Shown one piece after another: positions 44,796 to 56,220 of a stretch of DNA of 64,000 nt. The notes under the pieces are model-generated. The model did no database searches. It saw only the letters and a program-made list of their open reading frames with translations, and was not told the DNA's origin. The stretch's first letter is position 1. Each line of letters begins with the position of its first letter. The position numbers were made by a program, and so were the translations under genes. Where the stretch lies: contig NZ_CP006992.1 of NCBI RefSeq assembly GCF_001542815.1, positions 1,865,501-1,929,500 on the forward strand, in the 5' to 3' direction. The DNA is from Methylobacterium sp. AMS5. GTDB taxonomy: Bacteria; Pseudomonadota; Alphaproteobacteria; Rhizobiales; Beijerinckiaceae.

Positions 44796-45215
44796 ATGAC
44801 CAGCGAACTGCCCTGCGCCGAGTCCGTGCAGCCCACCGACCGAGGGCCGGCGGTGATCCGCACCGTGGCCATGCCCACCGATACGAACCCGGCCGGCGAC
44901 ATCTTCGGCGGCTGGCTGATGGCGCAGATGGACATGGCCGCCGGCAACGTCGCCGCCCGCCGGGCACGGGGGCGCTGCGCCACGATCTCGGCGGAGGCGA
45001 TGACCTTCCACCGCCCGGTCTTCGTCGGCGACGAGGTGAGCCTCTATGCCTGGATCGTGCAGACGGGCCGCACCTCGATGCGCATCCAGGTCGAGGTCTG
45101 GCGCCGGGAGCGGGAGGGCGAGGCCACCATGAAGGTCACGGAAGGCCTCTTCACCTTCGTCGCCATCGGGCCCGACCGCCGGCCGCGGCCGATCCCGGAG
45201 GAGCGGGAGGGGTGA
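44796..45215 (+). CDS. Hotdog-fold acyl-CoA thioesterase (YciA family)
   Basis: 139 residues, single hotdog domain: TVAMPTDTNPAGDIFGGWLMAQMDMAAGNVAARRARGRCATISAEAMTFHRPVFVGDEVSLYAW. The N-P-G-D-x-F-G-G-W motif with the catalytic Asp is that of YciA-type enzymes, which hydrolyse a broad range of acyl-CoAs in the cytoplasm. Length matches the family. Stands alone; the shared upstream region holds the CtrA-type boxes, which could also affect it. Confidence 0.92.
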   Translation: MTSELPCAESVQPTDRGPAVIRTVAMPTDTNPAGDIFGGWLMAQMDMAAGNVAARRARGRCATISAEAMTFHRPVFVGDEVSLYAWIVQTGRTSMRIQVEVWRREREGEATMKVTEGLFTFVAIGPDRRPRPIPEEREG

Positions 45216-45328
45216 TGTCTCCAAATGGCGGATCGCTGCGACATGGACGCGCTCTATAGTGCCTGCGTCAGCTCTAAGCCCTGAGGGCCATTCGCCGCGA
45301 ATGGCCAAGCGGTCTTGGGATTTTGATC

Positions 45329-45598
45329 ATGCTTGTGACGAAGAAAATTGTGAACCGCAAAGACGGCCCGATCTATGTATCAGTCGAGCCGTTGCCAGAG
45401 TGTTTCGAGCTCGAGCCGGGCGATGAATTAACCTTGATTTGGATCGCAAACGAAGACGATCACCCTGTCCAAATCGATTTTGCTGGCGAGCGCGACCTTG
45501 TCGTCTGGCCCGAAAATCGCGGTGCCGATATACAATTTCTGATCAACGGAGAAGAGGCGGCGCATCGAAGCTGGGATTTCAAGCACCAGTTTCGCTGA
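45329..45598 (+). CDS. Small protein of unknown function with atypical base composition
   Basis: 89 residues from ATG 45329 (a TTG two codons earlier is also in frame). It reads LVTKKIVNRKDGPIYVSVEPLPECFELEPGDELTLIWIANEDDHPVQIDFAGERDLVVWPENRG, an all-beta, acidic domain with no signal peptide. Codons ending in A/T (AAA, GAT, TCA, ATT) are much commoner than in its neighbours, which hints at recent acquisition. No family recognised; it converges with the lipoprotein esterase gene. Confidence 0.65.
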   Translation: MLVTKKIVNRKDGPIYVSVEPLPECFELEPGDELTLIWIANEDDHPVQIDFAGERDLVVWPENRGADIQFLINGEEAAHRSWDFKHQFR

Positions 45599-45609
45599 CC
45601 GCATGAAAA

Positions 45610-46515
45610 TCAGTGCATCGTCAGCGTAGTGAGCCGGCGCGCGCCCGCATGCTGGTGCAGGAAGGCGCTCATCTCGGCGAGCACCGGCGCCTTGCGGCGG
45701 AAGCTGACCGAGAGCGACAGCAGCGTGTCGGCATGGTCGAGGCCCTCGTAGACCCGTTCCTGCACCGGCACGCGGGCCTCGCGCAGGCGCGCGGCGAGGC
45801 TCGCCGTGTTGCGGGGCCGCACCACGGTATCCTTGTCGCCGGTGGCGAGGAAGGTCGGCGGCGAGTGGGCGCCGGCGTAGGAGACCGGCTGCGTCGCCTC
45901 CGGGTCGGGTGCCTGCCCGAACACGTCGACCGAGGTCTTCTGGTCGAAGGGCAGGAAGTCGTAGGGGCCCGACAGCCCGGCCACCGCCCGGATGACCCGC
46001 GGATCGACGCCGGCCTGGCGCAGATATTCGGGGTCGAGCCCCAGCATCGCCGCGTTGTAGGCGCCCGCCGAATGGCCCGCGAGCACGATCCGACTGGGAT
46101 CGCCGCCCTGCGCGGCGATGTTGTCGCGCACCCAGGCGATGGCCGCCGCCCCGTCCTTCAGGAAGTCGGGAAAGCGCACTTTCGGGTAGAGCCGGTAATC
46201 CGGCAGCACGGTCACGAAGCCCTGCGCGGCCAGGGCCTGCGCGGCGAAGGCGTAGTCGTCCTTGCTGCCGCTGTTCCACGAGCCGCCGTAGAAGAACACC
46301 AGCACCGGCGCCCGCGCCACGGGAACGGTCGGCACGAACACGTCGAGGCGCTGGCGCGGATCCGCGCCGTAGGCCGCGTCGCGGATCGCGAGGCGCCCGC
46401 CCTTGTCGCGCGGCCCGAGCGCATCGAACAGCGCCAGCGGCGAGCATCCGCTCAGCCCTAAGGCGGTGAGCCCGAGGCAGACCAGCGAGACGAGAGAGAC
46501 GAATGCCTTGATCAT
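45610..46515 (-). CDS. Lipoprotein alpha/beta hydrolase (esterase/BD-FAE family)
   Basis: 301 residues: lipoprotein signal with lipobox LGLSGC (Cys24), then an alpha/beta hydrolase. The oxyanion loop VLVFFYGGSWNSGSKDDY replaces the usual HGGG with FYGGSW, the nucleophile is Ser in IVLAGHSAGAYNAAML, and Asp and His follow in ATGDKDTVV and GLDHADTL. Likely a membrane-anchored carboxylesterase in the periplasm; substrate unknown. Confidence 0.87.
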   Translation of the reverse strand: MIKAFVSLVSLVCLGLTALGLSGCSPLALFDALGPRDKGGRLAIRDAAYGADPRQRLDVFVPTVPVARAPVLVFFYGGSWNSGSKDDYAFAAQALAAQGFVTVLPDYRLYPKVRFPDFLKDGAAAIAWVRDNIAAQGGDPSRIVLAGHSAGAYNAAMLGLDPEYLRQAGVDPRVIRAVAGLSGPYDFLPFDQKTSVDVFGQAPDPEATQPVSYAGAHSPPTFLATGDKDTVVRPRNTASLAARLREARVPVQERVYEGLDHADTLLSLSVSFRRKAPVLAEMSAFLHQHAGARRLTTLTMH

Positions 46516-46578
46516 GTGACCCGTGATTGACCCGGCGGTCGCGGCGGATTCATGGCCGCGGGGTGGCGACGTTGGGAG

Positions 46579-47553
46579 TTATGTCCTCAGGACGATGCAG
46601 GCGCCGCCGACACCGCGGATCTTCTGGCAGAGGCCGTCGGCCGCGTTCCGGCTCTCGGCCGGGATGCGCACCCGGTAGAAGGTGCGGGTGCCGCGAAAGC
46701 GCAGGCGGGTGCCGACGATCATCGGCCGCACCTCGCCGATCACGTTGGTGTAGCGCACGCGCGCCCGCTGGAAGCTCGCGAGCGCCAGCGACTTCGAGAA
46801 GTTGCCGGCGAGCTGCACGCCCCAGGGCGCGGCCGGGCCACCCTCGACGGACAGGGCGAAGCGGTCCCCGCGCGACGGGATGCGCAGGGCGGCGGTGACC
46901 TGAAGGCAGCTCTGCGTCTCGGCCTCCGGCGGGGGCGGCATGTCTTCAGCCTTCTTGCCCTCGGACGTCTTCGCCGCCGGATCGGCGCCCTCCGGCATCT
47001 CGACGCCGGCGTTCGGCCGCCAATCCTCCGCCGGGCGGCCGGTGATGCCGATGACGTAGGCCCGCGTCTCGGCGGGCAGGCCGCCGCTGCCGGCGAGCCA
47101 GGCCGAGACGCGCCCCGGCCCGCCGTTATAGGCCGCCGCCGCCAGCCCGAGATTGCCGAACTGCCGCTTGAGGTCGGCCAGGAAATGCGCCGCGTGCGGG
47201 ATCGCCTGTTCGGGGTCGAACGGATCGGTCAGCCCGCGGTCCTTGGCCGTGCCCGGCATGAACTGCGCCACGCCCTGTGCGCCGGCCGGGCTCACCACGC
47301 CGACGCGAAACGCGCTCTCGCGCCAGATCAGACGCGTCAGGAACGGAACCGGCAGCTTCCGCGCCTTGGCCGAGTCCTCGATCAGCCGGCAGAGCGCCTG
47401 CTCCACCGTCTCGCTCTCGGGCGAGGGGGCCGCACGCGCGGGACCGGCGAGCACGGCGAGGGCGGCCGGCAGAAGAACGAGGGCGAGACGAGGCACGGCG
47501 GCTGATTTAGGGCGCCGGCCCGGGAAGGGGATGGCTGCCCGCTTCCGAGGCAC
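46579..47553 (-). CDS. Lytic transglycosylase with C-terminal SPOR-like domain
   Basis: 324 residues: a hydrophobic signal segment (ALVLLPAALAVLAGPARA), an SLT domain with catalytic Glu in RLIWRESAFRVGVVSPAGAQGVAQFMPGTA and AAAAYNGGPGRVSAWL, an acidic Pro-rich linker, and a C-terminal SPOR-like domain (GVQLAGNFSKSLALASFQRARVRY ... FYRVRIPAESRNAADGLCQKIRGVGGACIVLRT) expected to bind denuded glycan at the septum. Cleaves peptidoglycan in the periplasm, producing anhydromuropeptides. It is 63 bp from the esterase gene start and in the same direction. Confidence 0.92.
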   Translation of the reverse strand: MPRKRAAIPFPGRRPKSAAVPRLALVLLPAALAVLAGPARAAPSPESETVEQALCRLIEDSAKARKLPVPFLTRLIWRESAFRVGVVSPAGAQGVAQFMPGTAKDRGLTDPFDPEQAIPHAAHFLADLKRQFGNLGLAAAAYNGGPGRVSAWLAGSGGLPAETRAYVIGITGRPAEDWRPNAGVEMPEGADPAAKTSEGKKAEDMPPPPEAETQSCLQVTAALRIPSRGDRFALSVEGGPAAPWGVQLAGNFSKSLALASFQRARVRYTNVIGEVRPMIVGTRLRFRGTRTFYRVRIPAESRNAADGLCQKIRGVGGACIVLRT

Positions 47554-47719
47554 GGTTTGCCCTGCCGAGGAGCATCATTGTGCCGCGCCCGAGGCTTCGT
47601 GAGGGAGTTGTACTTTAGTGAGATTCTAAGAATGGCACTATTTTTCTGGTGTTCCGCGCGCTAGGCTCGATGCTTGCAAGAGCCGGACGCCAAGATCCGG
47701 CCTCACGAGGAGGAACACG

Positions 47720-49900
47720 ATGCTCGAAGAGCGCATCTCGGAGATCGATGCCGAGGCGGCTGCAAAGTCCGTTTCCGAAGCCGTCACCCGGCTCGGCGCC
47801 TGCCCACACGACTGCCCCGACACCTGCTCGATGATCTACACCGTCGAGGATGGGCGGCTGATCGATGTGCGCGGCAACCCGGATCATCCGATGACCCGCG
47901 GCGCGCTCTGCGGCAAGCTCAAGGACTTTGACCGCCACCACTACAACCCCGACCGCATCCTCTACCCGATGCGCCGTTCCGGCCCGAAGGGCAGCGGCCA
48001 GTTCGAGCGGATCGGCTGGGACGAGGCACTCGCCGAGATCCACCGCCGCTTCACCGGCATCATCGAGACGCACGGGGCGGAGGCGATCCTTCCCTACAAT
48101 TATCTCGGCAACGAGGGCGTGGTGCAGGGCCTCACCGTGGGCGACGCCTTCTTCAACCGGCTCGGTGCGACGGTCGCCGAGAAGACGTTCTGCGGCTCGG
48201 GCTCCTGCACCGCGTGGCTGCTGACCGTCGGCCCCACCAACGGCACCGACCCGATGAGCTTCGCCCAATCGAAGCTCATCGTGATCTGGGGCTGCAACTC
48301 GGTCTCGACCAACATCCACCACTGGCACGTGGTGAAGGAGGCGCAGCGCCATGGCGCCCGCGTCATCGTGATCGACCCCTACCGCTCGCGCACCGCCGCC
48401 CAGGCCGATTGGCACCTGATGCCGAAACCCGGCACCGACGGCGCGCTCGCCATGGCGATGATCCATGTCATCATCGAAGAAGGCCTGACCGACGACGACT
48501 ACATCGCCCGCCACACCGTTGGCTTCGAGCCGCTGAAGGAACGGGCGCAGGCCTTCACGCCGGAATACGCCGCCGAGATCTGCGGCATCCCGGCCGAGGA
48601 CATCCGGCAGCTTGCGCGCGAATACGCCACCACCCGCAACGCGGCGCTGCGGCCCGGCGTGGCGGTGGAGCGCAGCGCGGGCGGTGCCCAGGCGCTGCGC
48701 GCCATCTTCTCGCTTCCCGCCCTGACGGGGTCTTGGAAGGATCCGGGCGGCGGCGTCTACCAGATGCCGCTGTGGGAGTTCCCCGTGCACTGGGACCGGG
48801 TCTGCCGGCCGGACCTGATCCCGGAGGGGACGCGGGTGCTCAACGTGCTCAAGCTCGGCGAGGTGCTGACCGGCGAGGCGGGGATCGAGCCCGGCATCCA
48901 CGCCCTGATGGTCTACAACGCCAACCCGGTCTCGAACTCGACCGAGACCGCCAAGATCAAGCGCGGGCTCGCCCGCGAGGACCTGTTCACGGTCGTCAGC
49001 GAACACTTCGTCACCGACACCGCCCGCTACGCCGACATCCTGCTGCCGGCCACCATGGCGGCCGAGCACGACGACATGATGTTCTCCTGGGGGCACTTCT
49101 TCTTCACCCTGAACCAGAAGGCGATCGAACCGCCGGGCGAGACGGTCTCGAATGCCGAGCTGTTCCGGCGGCTGGCCAAGACCTTCGGCTTCACCGAGCC
49201 CCAGTTCTCCATGAGCGAGACCGAACTCATGGAATGGTATCTCGATTGGGAGAGCCCGAAGCTCGGCGGCATCGGCATGGACCATTTCCGCCAGCATGGC
49301 TGGTACCGCCTGAACATCGGCGATCCCGACACGCGCACCCCGCATGCCGAGGGCAACTTCCCCACACCTTCGGGCAAGTGCGAGTTCTACTCGGAGGCCG
49401 CGGTCACGAGCGGCAACTTCGTCGCCCCGCCCTTCCGGCAGATGTACGAGCAGTTCCAGGGCGGCGAGGCCCTCGATCCGTTGCCGGGCTACGTGCCGGC
49501 CAACGAGCGGCCGGAGACGAATCCGGCCCAGGCCGAGCGCTACCCGCTCAACATCGTCTCGCCCAAGAGCCACGGCTTCCTCAACTCGCAATACGCCAAC
49601 GAGGCGCACAAGGTCCGTGCGCAGGGGGAGCAGACGATCCTGATCAACCCGGCCGACGCGCAGAGCCGCGAGATCGGCGAGGGCGCGCTGGTGCGGGTGT
49701 TCAACGACCGCGGAGCCTTCCACGGGCAGGCGCGGGTGACCGAAGAGGTGCCGCCTGGGCTGGTGATTGCCTCGCTCGGCTACTGGCACTCGCTCAACCG
49801 GGACGGGGCGGTGAACGTCATCAGCGCCTCGACCTATGGCGGCATGGGTCACTCGCCGACCTTCAGCGACAACCTCGTGCAGGTCGGGCTGGCGCAGTAG
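47720..49900 (+). CDS. Molybdopterin-containing oxidoreductase of the DMSO reductase superfamily
   Basis: 726-residue cytoplasmic enzyme with no Tat signal. A [4Fe-4S] site is formed by Cys28, Cys32, Cys36 and Cys64 (CX3CX3CX27C). The molybdopterin-binding regions include [23 protein letters not shown] near residue 193 and, at the C-terminus, the cofactor cap [21 protein letters not shown]. There is no Sec codon, and the residue that ligates Mo cannot be assigned by eye. Partner electron-transfer subunits are absent on both sides, so the substrate is unknown; a formate dehydrogenase-like or reductase role cannot be separated. Confidence 0.85.
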   Translation: MLEERISEIDAEAAAKSVSEAVTRLGACPHDCPDTCSMIYTVEDGRLIDVRGNPDHPMTRGALCGKLKDFDRHHYNPDRILYPMRRSGPKGSGQFERIGWDEALAEIHRRFTGIIETHGAEAILPYNYLGNEGVVQGLTVGDAFFNRLGATVAEKTFCGSGSCTAWLLTVGPTNGTDPMSFAQSKLIVIWGCNSVSTNIHHWHVVKEAQRHGARVIVIDPYRSRTAAQADWHLMPKPGTDGALAMAMIHVIIEEGLTDDDYIARHTVGFEPLKERAQAFTPEYAAEICGIPAEDIRQLAREYATTRNAALRPGVAVERSAGGAQALRAIFSLPALTGSWKDPGGGVYQMPLWEFPVHWDRVCRPDLIPEGTRVLNVLKLGEVLTGEAGIEPGIHALMVYNANPVSNSTETAKIKRGLAREDLFTVVSEHFVTDTARYADILLPATMAAEHDDMMFSWGHFFFTLNQKAIEPPGETVSNAELFRRLAKTFGFTEPQFSMSETELMEWYLDWESPKLGGIGMDHFRQHGWYRLNIGDPDTRTPHAEGNFPTPSGKCEFYSEAAVTSGNFVAPPFRQMYEQFQGGEALDPLPGYVPANERPETNPAQAERYPLNIVSPKSHGFLNSQYANEAHKVRAQGEQTILINPADAQSREIGEGALVRVFNDRGAFHGQARVTEEVPPGLVIASLGYWHSLNRDGAVNVISASTYGGMGHSPTFSDNLVQVGLAQ

Positions 49901-49949
49901 CGCGACGCGAAGACGATTCGCGCGGCCGGCCCCGCGCGCTATAACCCCT

Positions 49950-49990
49950 CGGCCCGCCGCTCCGACACCGGATCGCGGCGGGCCGTTTTT
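49950..49990 (+). terminator. Rho-independent terminator after the molybdopterin oxidoreductase gene
   Basis: CGGCCCGCCGC (49950-49960), a 14-nt loop and GCGGCGGGCCG (49975-49985) form a perfect 11-bp stem followed by TTTTT (49986-49990). It ends 16 nt before the next start, so the ABC gene must have a promoter in or before this hairpin, or rely on readthrough. Confidence 0.9.
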
Positions 49991-50006
49991 CGTTCGCCGG
50001 GGTTCG

Positions 50007-51635
50007 ATGTCCGATACGCTGCTGACCGTCGAGGATCTCTCGGTCGCCTTCCGCTCCGGGACGCGCGAGACCCGCGCGGTCGATCGCGTCAGCTTTTCCA
50101 TCGAGCGGGGCGAGACCCTGGCTCTGGTGGGCGAATCCGGCTCCGGCAAATCGGTGACGGCGCTCTCGATCCTGCGGCTGCTCGACGGCGCCGCCCATCA
50201 CCCGGGTGGCAAGATCCTGTTCAAGGGGCGCGACCTGCTCACGCTGCCCGAGCGGGAGATGCGCGCGGTGCGCGGCGCGGACATCACCATGGTGTTCCAG
50301 GAGCCGATGACCTCGCTCAACCCACTCCACTCCATCCAGCGGCAGATCGGCGAGGTGCTGGAGATCCACCGTGGCCTGAAGGGCAAGGTGGCGCGGGCCC
50401 GCATCCTCGAACTCATGGATCTCGTCGGCATCCGCGACGCCGAGCGGCGGCTCGGCGCCTATCCGCACGAACTGTCCGGCGGCCAGCGCCAGCGCGTCAT
50501 GATCGCCATGGCGCTGGCCTGCGAGCCGGACCTGCTGGTGGCCGACGAGCCGACCACCGCCCTCGACGTCACCGTTCAGGCGCAGATCCTCGCGCTGCTG
50601 GCCGACCTGCAGAAGCGGCTCGGGATGGCGATGCTGTTCATCACCCACGATCTCGGCATCGTCCGCCGCATCGCCACCTCAGTCTGCGTGATGCTCGCCG
50701 GCCGGATCGTCGAGGCGGGCCCGGTCGATCGGGTCTTCACCCGGCCCCAGCACGAATACACGCAGCGGCTGCTCGCCGCCGAGCCCACAGGCCGGGCGAA
50801 CCCCGTGCCCGATCACGCCGAAGAGCTGGTCGAGGCCGGGCCGCTCAAGGTGTGGTTCCCCCTCAAGGCGGGGCTGCTCCGGCGCACCGTCGGCCACGTC
50901 AAGGCGGTCGATGGGGTGCGGCTCAGGGTGCGGGCGGGCGAGACGGTCGGCGTCGTCGGCGAATCCGGCTCGGGCAAGACCACGCTGGGCCTCGCCCTGC
51001 TGCGGCTGACCGAATCCGAGGGCCCGATCGTGTTCCTCGGGCAGCGCATCGAGGCGCGCGGCCCCGCTCTGATGCGACCCCTGCGCAAGGACATGCAGGT
51101 GGTCTTCCAAGACCCCTACGGCTCGCTCTCGCCGCGCATGTCGGTGGGCGACATCGTCGCCGAGGGATTGGCGGTGCAGGGGCTGGTGAAGGGCGGCGAC
51201 GAGCGCCGTGCCCTGGTGGCGAAGGCGCTCACCGATGTCGGCCTCGATCCGGCGGCGATGGACCGCTACCCGCACGAATTCTCCGGCGGCCAGCGCCAGC
51301 GCATCGCGATTGCCCGCGCCATCGTCCTGAAGCCGCGCTTCGTCGTGCTCGACGAGCCGACCTCGGCGCTCGACCGCTCGGTGCAGGCGCAGATCGTGAC
51401 GCTGCTGCGCGACCTGCAGCGGGAGCGCGGCATCGCCTACCTGTTCATCAGCCACGACCTCAAGGTGGTCCGCGCGCTCTCGAACTACGTCATGGTGATG
51501 CAGCACGGCCAGGTGGTCGAGGAGGGCCCGGCCGAGGAGATTTTCGCCGCGCCCAAGACCGACTACACCCGCACCCTGTTCGCGGCGGCCTTCGAAATGG
51601 ATGCCGCGACCACCGCCGAGATCGAGCCGGCCTGA
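50007..51635 (+). CDS. Fused dual ATP-binding subunit of an oligopeptide-type ABC transporter
   Basis: 542 residues with two complete ABC ATPase domains, as in YejF/GsiA. Domain 1 has [15 protein letters not shown] near residue 43, [15 protein letters not shown] and [14 protein letters not shown]; domain 2 has [15 protein letters not shown] near residue 320, [15 protein letters not shown] and [14 protein letters not shown]. Oligopeptide/dipeptide signature HPG- and Asn-rich C-terminal tails follow each domain ([20 protein letters not shown]). No permease or binding-protein gene is in the window. ATG 50007 gives the family start. It is 4 nt from deoB. Confidence 0.93.
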   Translation: MSDTLLTVEDLSVAFRSGTRETRAVDRVSFSIERGETLALVGESGSGKSVTALSILRLLDGAAHHPGGKILFKGRDLLTLPEREMRAVRGADITMVFQEPMTSLNPLHSIQRQIGEVLEIHRGLKGKVARARILELMDLVGIRDAERRLGAYPHELSGGQRQRVMIAMALACEPDLLVADEPTTALDVTVQAQILALLADLQKRLGMAMLFITHDLGIVRRIATSVCVMLAGRIVEAGPVDRVFTRPQHEYTQRLLAAEPTGRANPVPDHAEELVEAGPLKVWFPLKAGLLRRTVGHVKAVDGVRLRVRAGETVGVVGESGSGKTTLGLALLRLTESEGPIVFLGQRIEARGPALMRPLRKDMQVVFQDPYGSLSPRMSVGDIVAEGLAVQGLVKGGDERRALVAKALTDVGLDPAAMDRYPHEFSGGQRQRIAIARAIVLKPRFVVLDEPTSALDRSVQAQIVTLLRDLQRERGIAYLFISHDLKVVRALSNYVMVMQHGQVVEEGPAEEIFAAPKTDYTRTLFAAAFEMDAATTAEIEPA

Positions 51636-51639
51636 ACGC

Positions 51640-52860
<1,221 letters not shown>

Positions 52861-52944
52861 GGGGTTCACGCCCGTCCTCCCGTCTATCCACCTCAGGAGG
52901 AGGCGGAGGGGAGGAGGGCGGAAGTTTTGTGAGTGACACTCATA

Positions 52945-52987
52945 CCAAATCCGTTTGACCCCTTCGGGATGGCGGATTTGGCTTTTT
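52945..52987 (+). terminator. Rho-independent terminator of deoB
   Basis: CCAAATCCG (52945-52953) and CGGATTTGG (52973-52981) form a perfect 9-bp stem followed by CTTTTT (52982-52987). The 19-nt loop can fold further. It separates deoB from the convergent ettA gene. Confidence 0.85.
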
Positions 52988-53055
52988 CTCACGGGCCGCG
53001 CGGGCTCGGCTGATACGGCATCTGCTCCGATCAGGCTGAGACCCGCATCAGGCGA

Positions 53056-54708
53056 TCAGCGCGAAAACTTCTTGTACTTCAGCTTCTTCGGGATGATCGA
53101 TTCGATCCCGAGGCGGCGCTTCTTGTCCGCCTCGTAGTCCGAGAAGTTGCCCTCGAACCACTCGACGTGGCTGTCGCCCTCGAAGGCGAGGATGTGGGTC
53201 GCGATGCGGTTCAGGAACCAGCGATCGTGGCTGATGATGACCGCGCAGCCCGCGTAATCCTCCAGCGCGTCCTCGAGGGCGCGCAGGGTCTCCATGTCGA
53301 GGTCGTTGGTCGGCTCGTCGAGCAGGAGCACGTTGGCGCCGCCCTTGAGCGTGCGGGCCAGATGCACGCGGTTGCGCTCACCGCCCGAGAGCGTGCCGAC
53401 CTTCTTCTGCTGGTCGCCGCCCTTGAAGGCGAAGGCCGCGCAATAGGCGCGCGAATTGATCTCGCGCTTGTTGAAGTAGATGATGTCGTTGCCGCCCGAG
53501 ATCTCCTGCCAGACGGTGGCATTGGGATCGAGCGCGTCGCGCGACTGGTCGACGTAGCCGAGCCTGACCGTCTCGCCGACCTCGATCCGCCCGCCATCGG
53601 GCTTCTCCTGGCCGGTGATCATCTTGAACAGCGTGGTCTTGCCGGCGCCGTTCGGGCCGATGACGCCGACGATGCCGCCCGGCGGCAGCTTGAACGAAAG
53701 ATCCTCGATCAGCAGGCGGTCGCCGAAGGCCTTGTTGAGGTGTTCGAACTCGATGACGTTCTGCCCGAGCCGCTCGTCGATCGGGATGACGATCTGGGCC
53801 GCCGCATCGACCTTGCTGTTCTGCTTGGCGACCAGCTCCTCGTAGCGGGTGATACGCGCCTTCGACTTCGACTGCCGCGCCTTGGGCGAGGCCGAGATCC
53901 ACTCCTGCTCGCGGGCGATCGAGCGTTGGCGGGCCATGTCCTCGCGGCCCTCCTGCTCCAGGCGCTTCTGCTTCTGCACCAGCCAGGCGGAGTAGTTGCC
54001 CTCGTAGGGAATGCCCCGGCCGCGGTCGAGCTCGAGAATCCAGCCGGTCACGTTGTCGAGGAAGTAGCGGTCGTGGGTCACGATCAGGATCGCGCCCGGA
54101 TACTGCTTGAGGTGGCCCTCCAACCAGTTCACCGTCTCGGCGTCGAGGTGGTTGGTCGGCTCGTCGAGGAGCAGCAGTTCCGGCTCCCACAGCAGCAGCT
54201 TGCACAGAGCCACGCGGCGGCGCTCGCCGCCCGAGAGGGTCGCCACCGGCTGCTCGTCGCTCGGGCAGCCGAGCGCTTCCATCGCCTGATCGACCTTCGA
54301 GTCGAGTTCCCAGAGGTTCTGGGCCTCGATCTGGTCCTGGAGCGCGGTCATCTCGTCCGCCGTCTCCTCGGAATAGTTCATCGCGAGTTCGTTGTAGCGG
54401 TCGAGCAGCGCCTGCTTCTCGGCCACGCCCTCCATGATGTTCTCGCGCACCGACTTGTTCGGATCGAGCTGCGGCTCCTGCGGCAGGTAGCCGACGCGCG
54501 CGCCCTGCGCGACGAAGCCCTCGCCGGTCCAGTCCTTGTCGATGCCGGCCATGATCTTGAGCAGCGTCGACTTGCCGGCGCCGTTGATGCCGAGCACACC
54601 GATCTTGGCGTCGGGGTAGAACGACAGGTTGACGTTCTCGAGGACCTTCTTGCCCCCGACATAGGTCTTGGTCAGACCCCGCATGTGGTAGATGAATTCG
54701 CGGGCCAT
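53056..54708 (-). CDS. ettA: Energy-dependent translational throttle protein EttA (ABC-F ATPase)
   Basis: 550-residue soluble ABC-F protein with two ATPase domains: [14 protein letters not shown] near residue 40 and [14 protein letters not shown] near residue 350, signatures [16 protein letters not shown] and [15 protein letters not shown], and Walker [13 protein letters not shown] and [11 protein letters not shown]. The linker contains the charged P-site tRNA interaction region ([38 protein letters not shown]). Length and N-terminus ([26 protein letters not shown]) are those of EttA. It binds the ribosomal E site and couples elongation to ATP/ADP levels. Confidence 0.96.
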   Translation of the reverse strand: MAREFIYHMRGLTKTYVGGKKVLENVNLSFYPDAKIGVLGINGAGKSTLLKIMAGIDKDWTGEGFVAQGARVGYLPQEPQLDPNKSVRENIMEGVAEKQALLDRYNELAMNYSEETADEMTALQDQIEAQNLWELDSKVDQAMEALGCPSDEQPVATLSGGERRRVALCKLLLWEPELLLLDEPTNHLDAETVNWLEGHLKQYPGAILIVTHDRYFLDNVTGWILELDRGRGIPYEGNYSAWLVQKQKRLEQEGREDMARQRSIAREQEWISASPKARQSKSKARITRYEELVAKQNSKVDAAAQIVIPIDERLGQNVIEFEHLNKAFGDRLLIEDLSFKLPPGGIVGVIGPNGAGKTTLFKMITGQEKPDGGRIEVGETVRLGYVDQSRDALDPNATVWQEISGGNDIIYFNKREINSRAYCAAFAFKGGDQQKKVGTLSGGERNRVHLARTLKGGANVLLLDEPTNDLDMETLRALEDALEDYAGCAVIISHDRWFLNRIATHILAFEGDSHVEWFEGNFSDYEADKKRRLGIESIIPKKLKYKKFSR

Positions 54709-55030
54709 GTGCGTTCGTCCTGCGTGAAGCGTGGGAGCCGGTCGGGCCGGCGCTCGCGGATGCGTGGCCTCTCGCGCGAGGCTGGCTCTGTCGAGCCAAG
54801 ATGCTCGAGCCATGCCGCGCGGGGCGCCGTCCGCTCGCGGATGAAGAATTTCGTGTTCGAGTATCAGGGCCGCCCGGCAGGGGCAAGGCGGCGCCCGGCG
54901 CCGGCCCGACCTTCGCGCGAAGCCGCATGAGCGGCCGCGCGGCGCAAAGAGCGCCGCGCGGAGGCGGGCGCCGGCGACTGAGGCCAGCAGGAAATCAGGG
55001 TGATCGCCTTCGAGCGATGGCCCTGGGGCT
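54709..55030. other. 322-bp gap between ettA and the next leftward gene
   Basis: No credible gene is seen. It must hold the ettA promoter. It includes a perfect 11-bp hairpin, CCGCGCGGCGC (54935-54945) with its complement at 54951-54961, which may mark the end of the upstream leftward transcript, although no T tract follows in that direction. Confidence 0.45.
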
Positions 55031-55309
55031 TCAGGCGAAGGGGTTGCGCACCGGCTCGGCCGTCTCCGGCTCCTCGGGCACGGCGTCGGGCAGATCCTCC
55101 GCTTCGAGGGTGGCGACCACCGCATCGAGCAGGCTCTTCAACGCCCTCGCACGCTTCAACCCCGCCCGGTCGCGGGTGAGGTCGAGGCTTCCATGCAGAA
55201 TGAGGCGGCGCGTGCCGTTCTCGATCGAGAACCCGGCGAAGGTCTGGACGCCCGCATCCTCCGAGAAGGGCTGGAAGGGAAGGGCGGGATCGGCTTTGCG
55301 GCGCGGCAT
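55031..55309 (-). CDS. Small cytoplasmic protein of unknown function
   Basis: 92 residues starting [92 protein letters not shown]. The pattern [24 protein letters not shown] looks like a small beta-alpha domain with an acidic disordered tail. No signal peptide. It begins 10 bp behind the nuclease gene, in the same direction, so they are probably cotranscribed. Family not recognised. Confidence 0.75.
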   Translation of the reverse strand: MPRRKADPALPFQPFSEDAGVQTFAGFSIENGTRRLILHGSLDLTRDRAGLKRARALKSLLDAVVATLEAEDLPDAVPEEPETAEPVRNPFA

Positions 55310-55319
55310 CGGGGACTCC

Positions 55320-56213
55320 TCAGAAGATCGCGCGCATCAACTCGCGCCAGAGCCGGCGCAGGACATCGACAGCCAGTTGCTTGAGGAAGTCTGCGAAGGA
55401 TTCCGGGCCGCCGCGGGAGAATTCCTGCGGCTCGGGCAGCGCCATCGCCTTGGCCTTGCTCGCCTCGGGCAAGGCCGGGAACACGTCGATCCCGGCCGTC
55501 TCCCGCAGGGTCGCGAGCGACACCGCGCGCCACTCCGCGCCCGCCGCATTCGGCACGAGATAGGCCCCGGCCTCGCCGGTGCGCGGATCGTAGATCGCCT
55601 TGAACATCCGGGTCGGCACCAGCACCCGCCCCTTGATCGCCCCGACCGAGCGGCCCTCGAAGATCGGGCCGGTCACGACGAAGATCTCGCCGCGCTCGCT
55701 CGCGAGCCGGCGCACGCTCTCCTCGATCGCCGCCCACAGGCCGCGGTTCACCGCCCGGTTCTGAGGCACGATGTTGGCGAGGCTGAAGGATTCGGCCTGG
55801 GCGACCGCGCTCGGCATGTCGCCGGCCGGGGCGAGATGGCCGCGGTCGTAACCGCTCCGCAGGTAGTCGGCGAGGCTCGCGCGGTCGTCCTCGGGCAGGC
55901 GGTCCTCGTCGTGGAAGGCGTCGGCGCGCTCGACCCTTCGGGCGGCGGACACGCTCCGGCGCGTCAGCCGCTCTGCGGCGTAGAGCGGCGTGCGCGAGAC
56001 ACCCGAATGGAGCACGGCGAACGCCTCGAAGCAGAGCGGGACGGCCCTGTCGGCGAGCTTCGGGTTGGTGAGCGTCGGCGCCCGGCCGTCCGCGAACAGG
56101 GCGCGGCAGGCCGGCGCCTCCGGCAGGGCTCGGGACTCCGGCAGGGCCTGGGACAAAGCCGCGTGCGAGACGACGACAAGGAGAAGAGCCGGAAGGAGCG
56201 GACGCAGCGCCAT
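55320..56213 (-). CDS. Secreted DNA/RNA non-specific endonuclease (NUC1 family)
   Basis: 297 residues with a signal peptide (PLLPALLLVVVSHAALSQA) and a beta-beta-alpha-Me nuclease domain. The active-site motif DRGHLAPAGDM (His near residue 126) is intact, and the Mg-binding Asn lies in NIVPQNRAVNRGLWAAIEESVR. Comparable enzymes cut single- and double-stranded DNA and RNA in the periplasm or medium. The C-terminal 30 residues are charged and Arg-rich. No immunity gene is evident nearby, so a nutrient or scavenging role is likelier than a toxin. Confidence 0.9.
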   Translation of the reverse strand: MALRPLLPALLLVVVSHAALSQALPESRALPEAPACRALFADGRAPTLTNPKLADRAVPLCFEAFAVLHSGVSRTPLYAAERLTRRSVSAARRVERADAFHDEDRLPEDDRASLADYLRSGYDRGHLAPAGDMPSAVAQAESFSLANIVPQNRAVNRGLWAAIEESVRRLASERGEIFVVTGPIFEGRSVGAIKGRVLVPTRMFKAIYDPRTGEAGAYLVPNAAGAEWRAVSLATLRETAGIDVFPALPEASKAKAMALPEPQEFSRGGPESFADFLKQLAVDVLRRLWRELMRAIF

Positions 56214-56220
56214 CGCCGGC

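Noticed and set aside
47615..50149. 844-codon open frame opposite the molybdopterin oxidoreductase
   Set aside because: No recognisable motif; the + strand frame has the FeS and cofactor motifs and a proper start and terminator.
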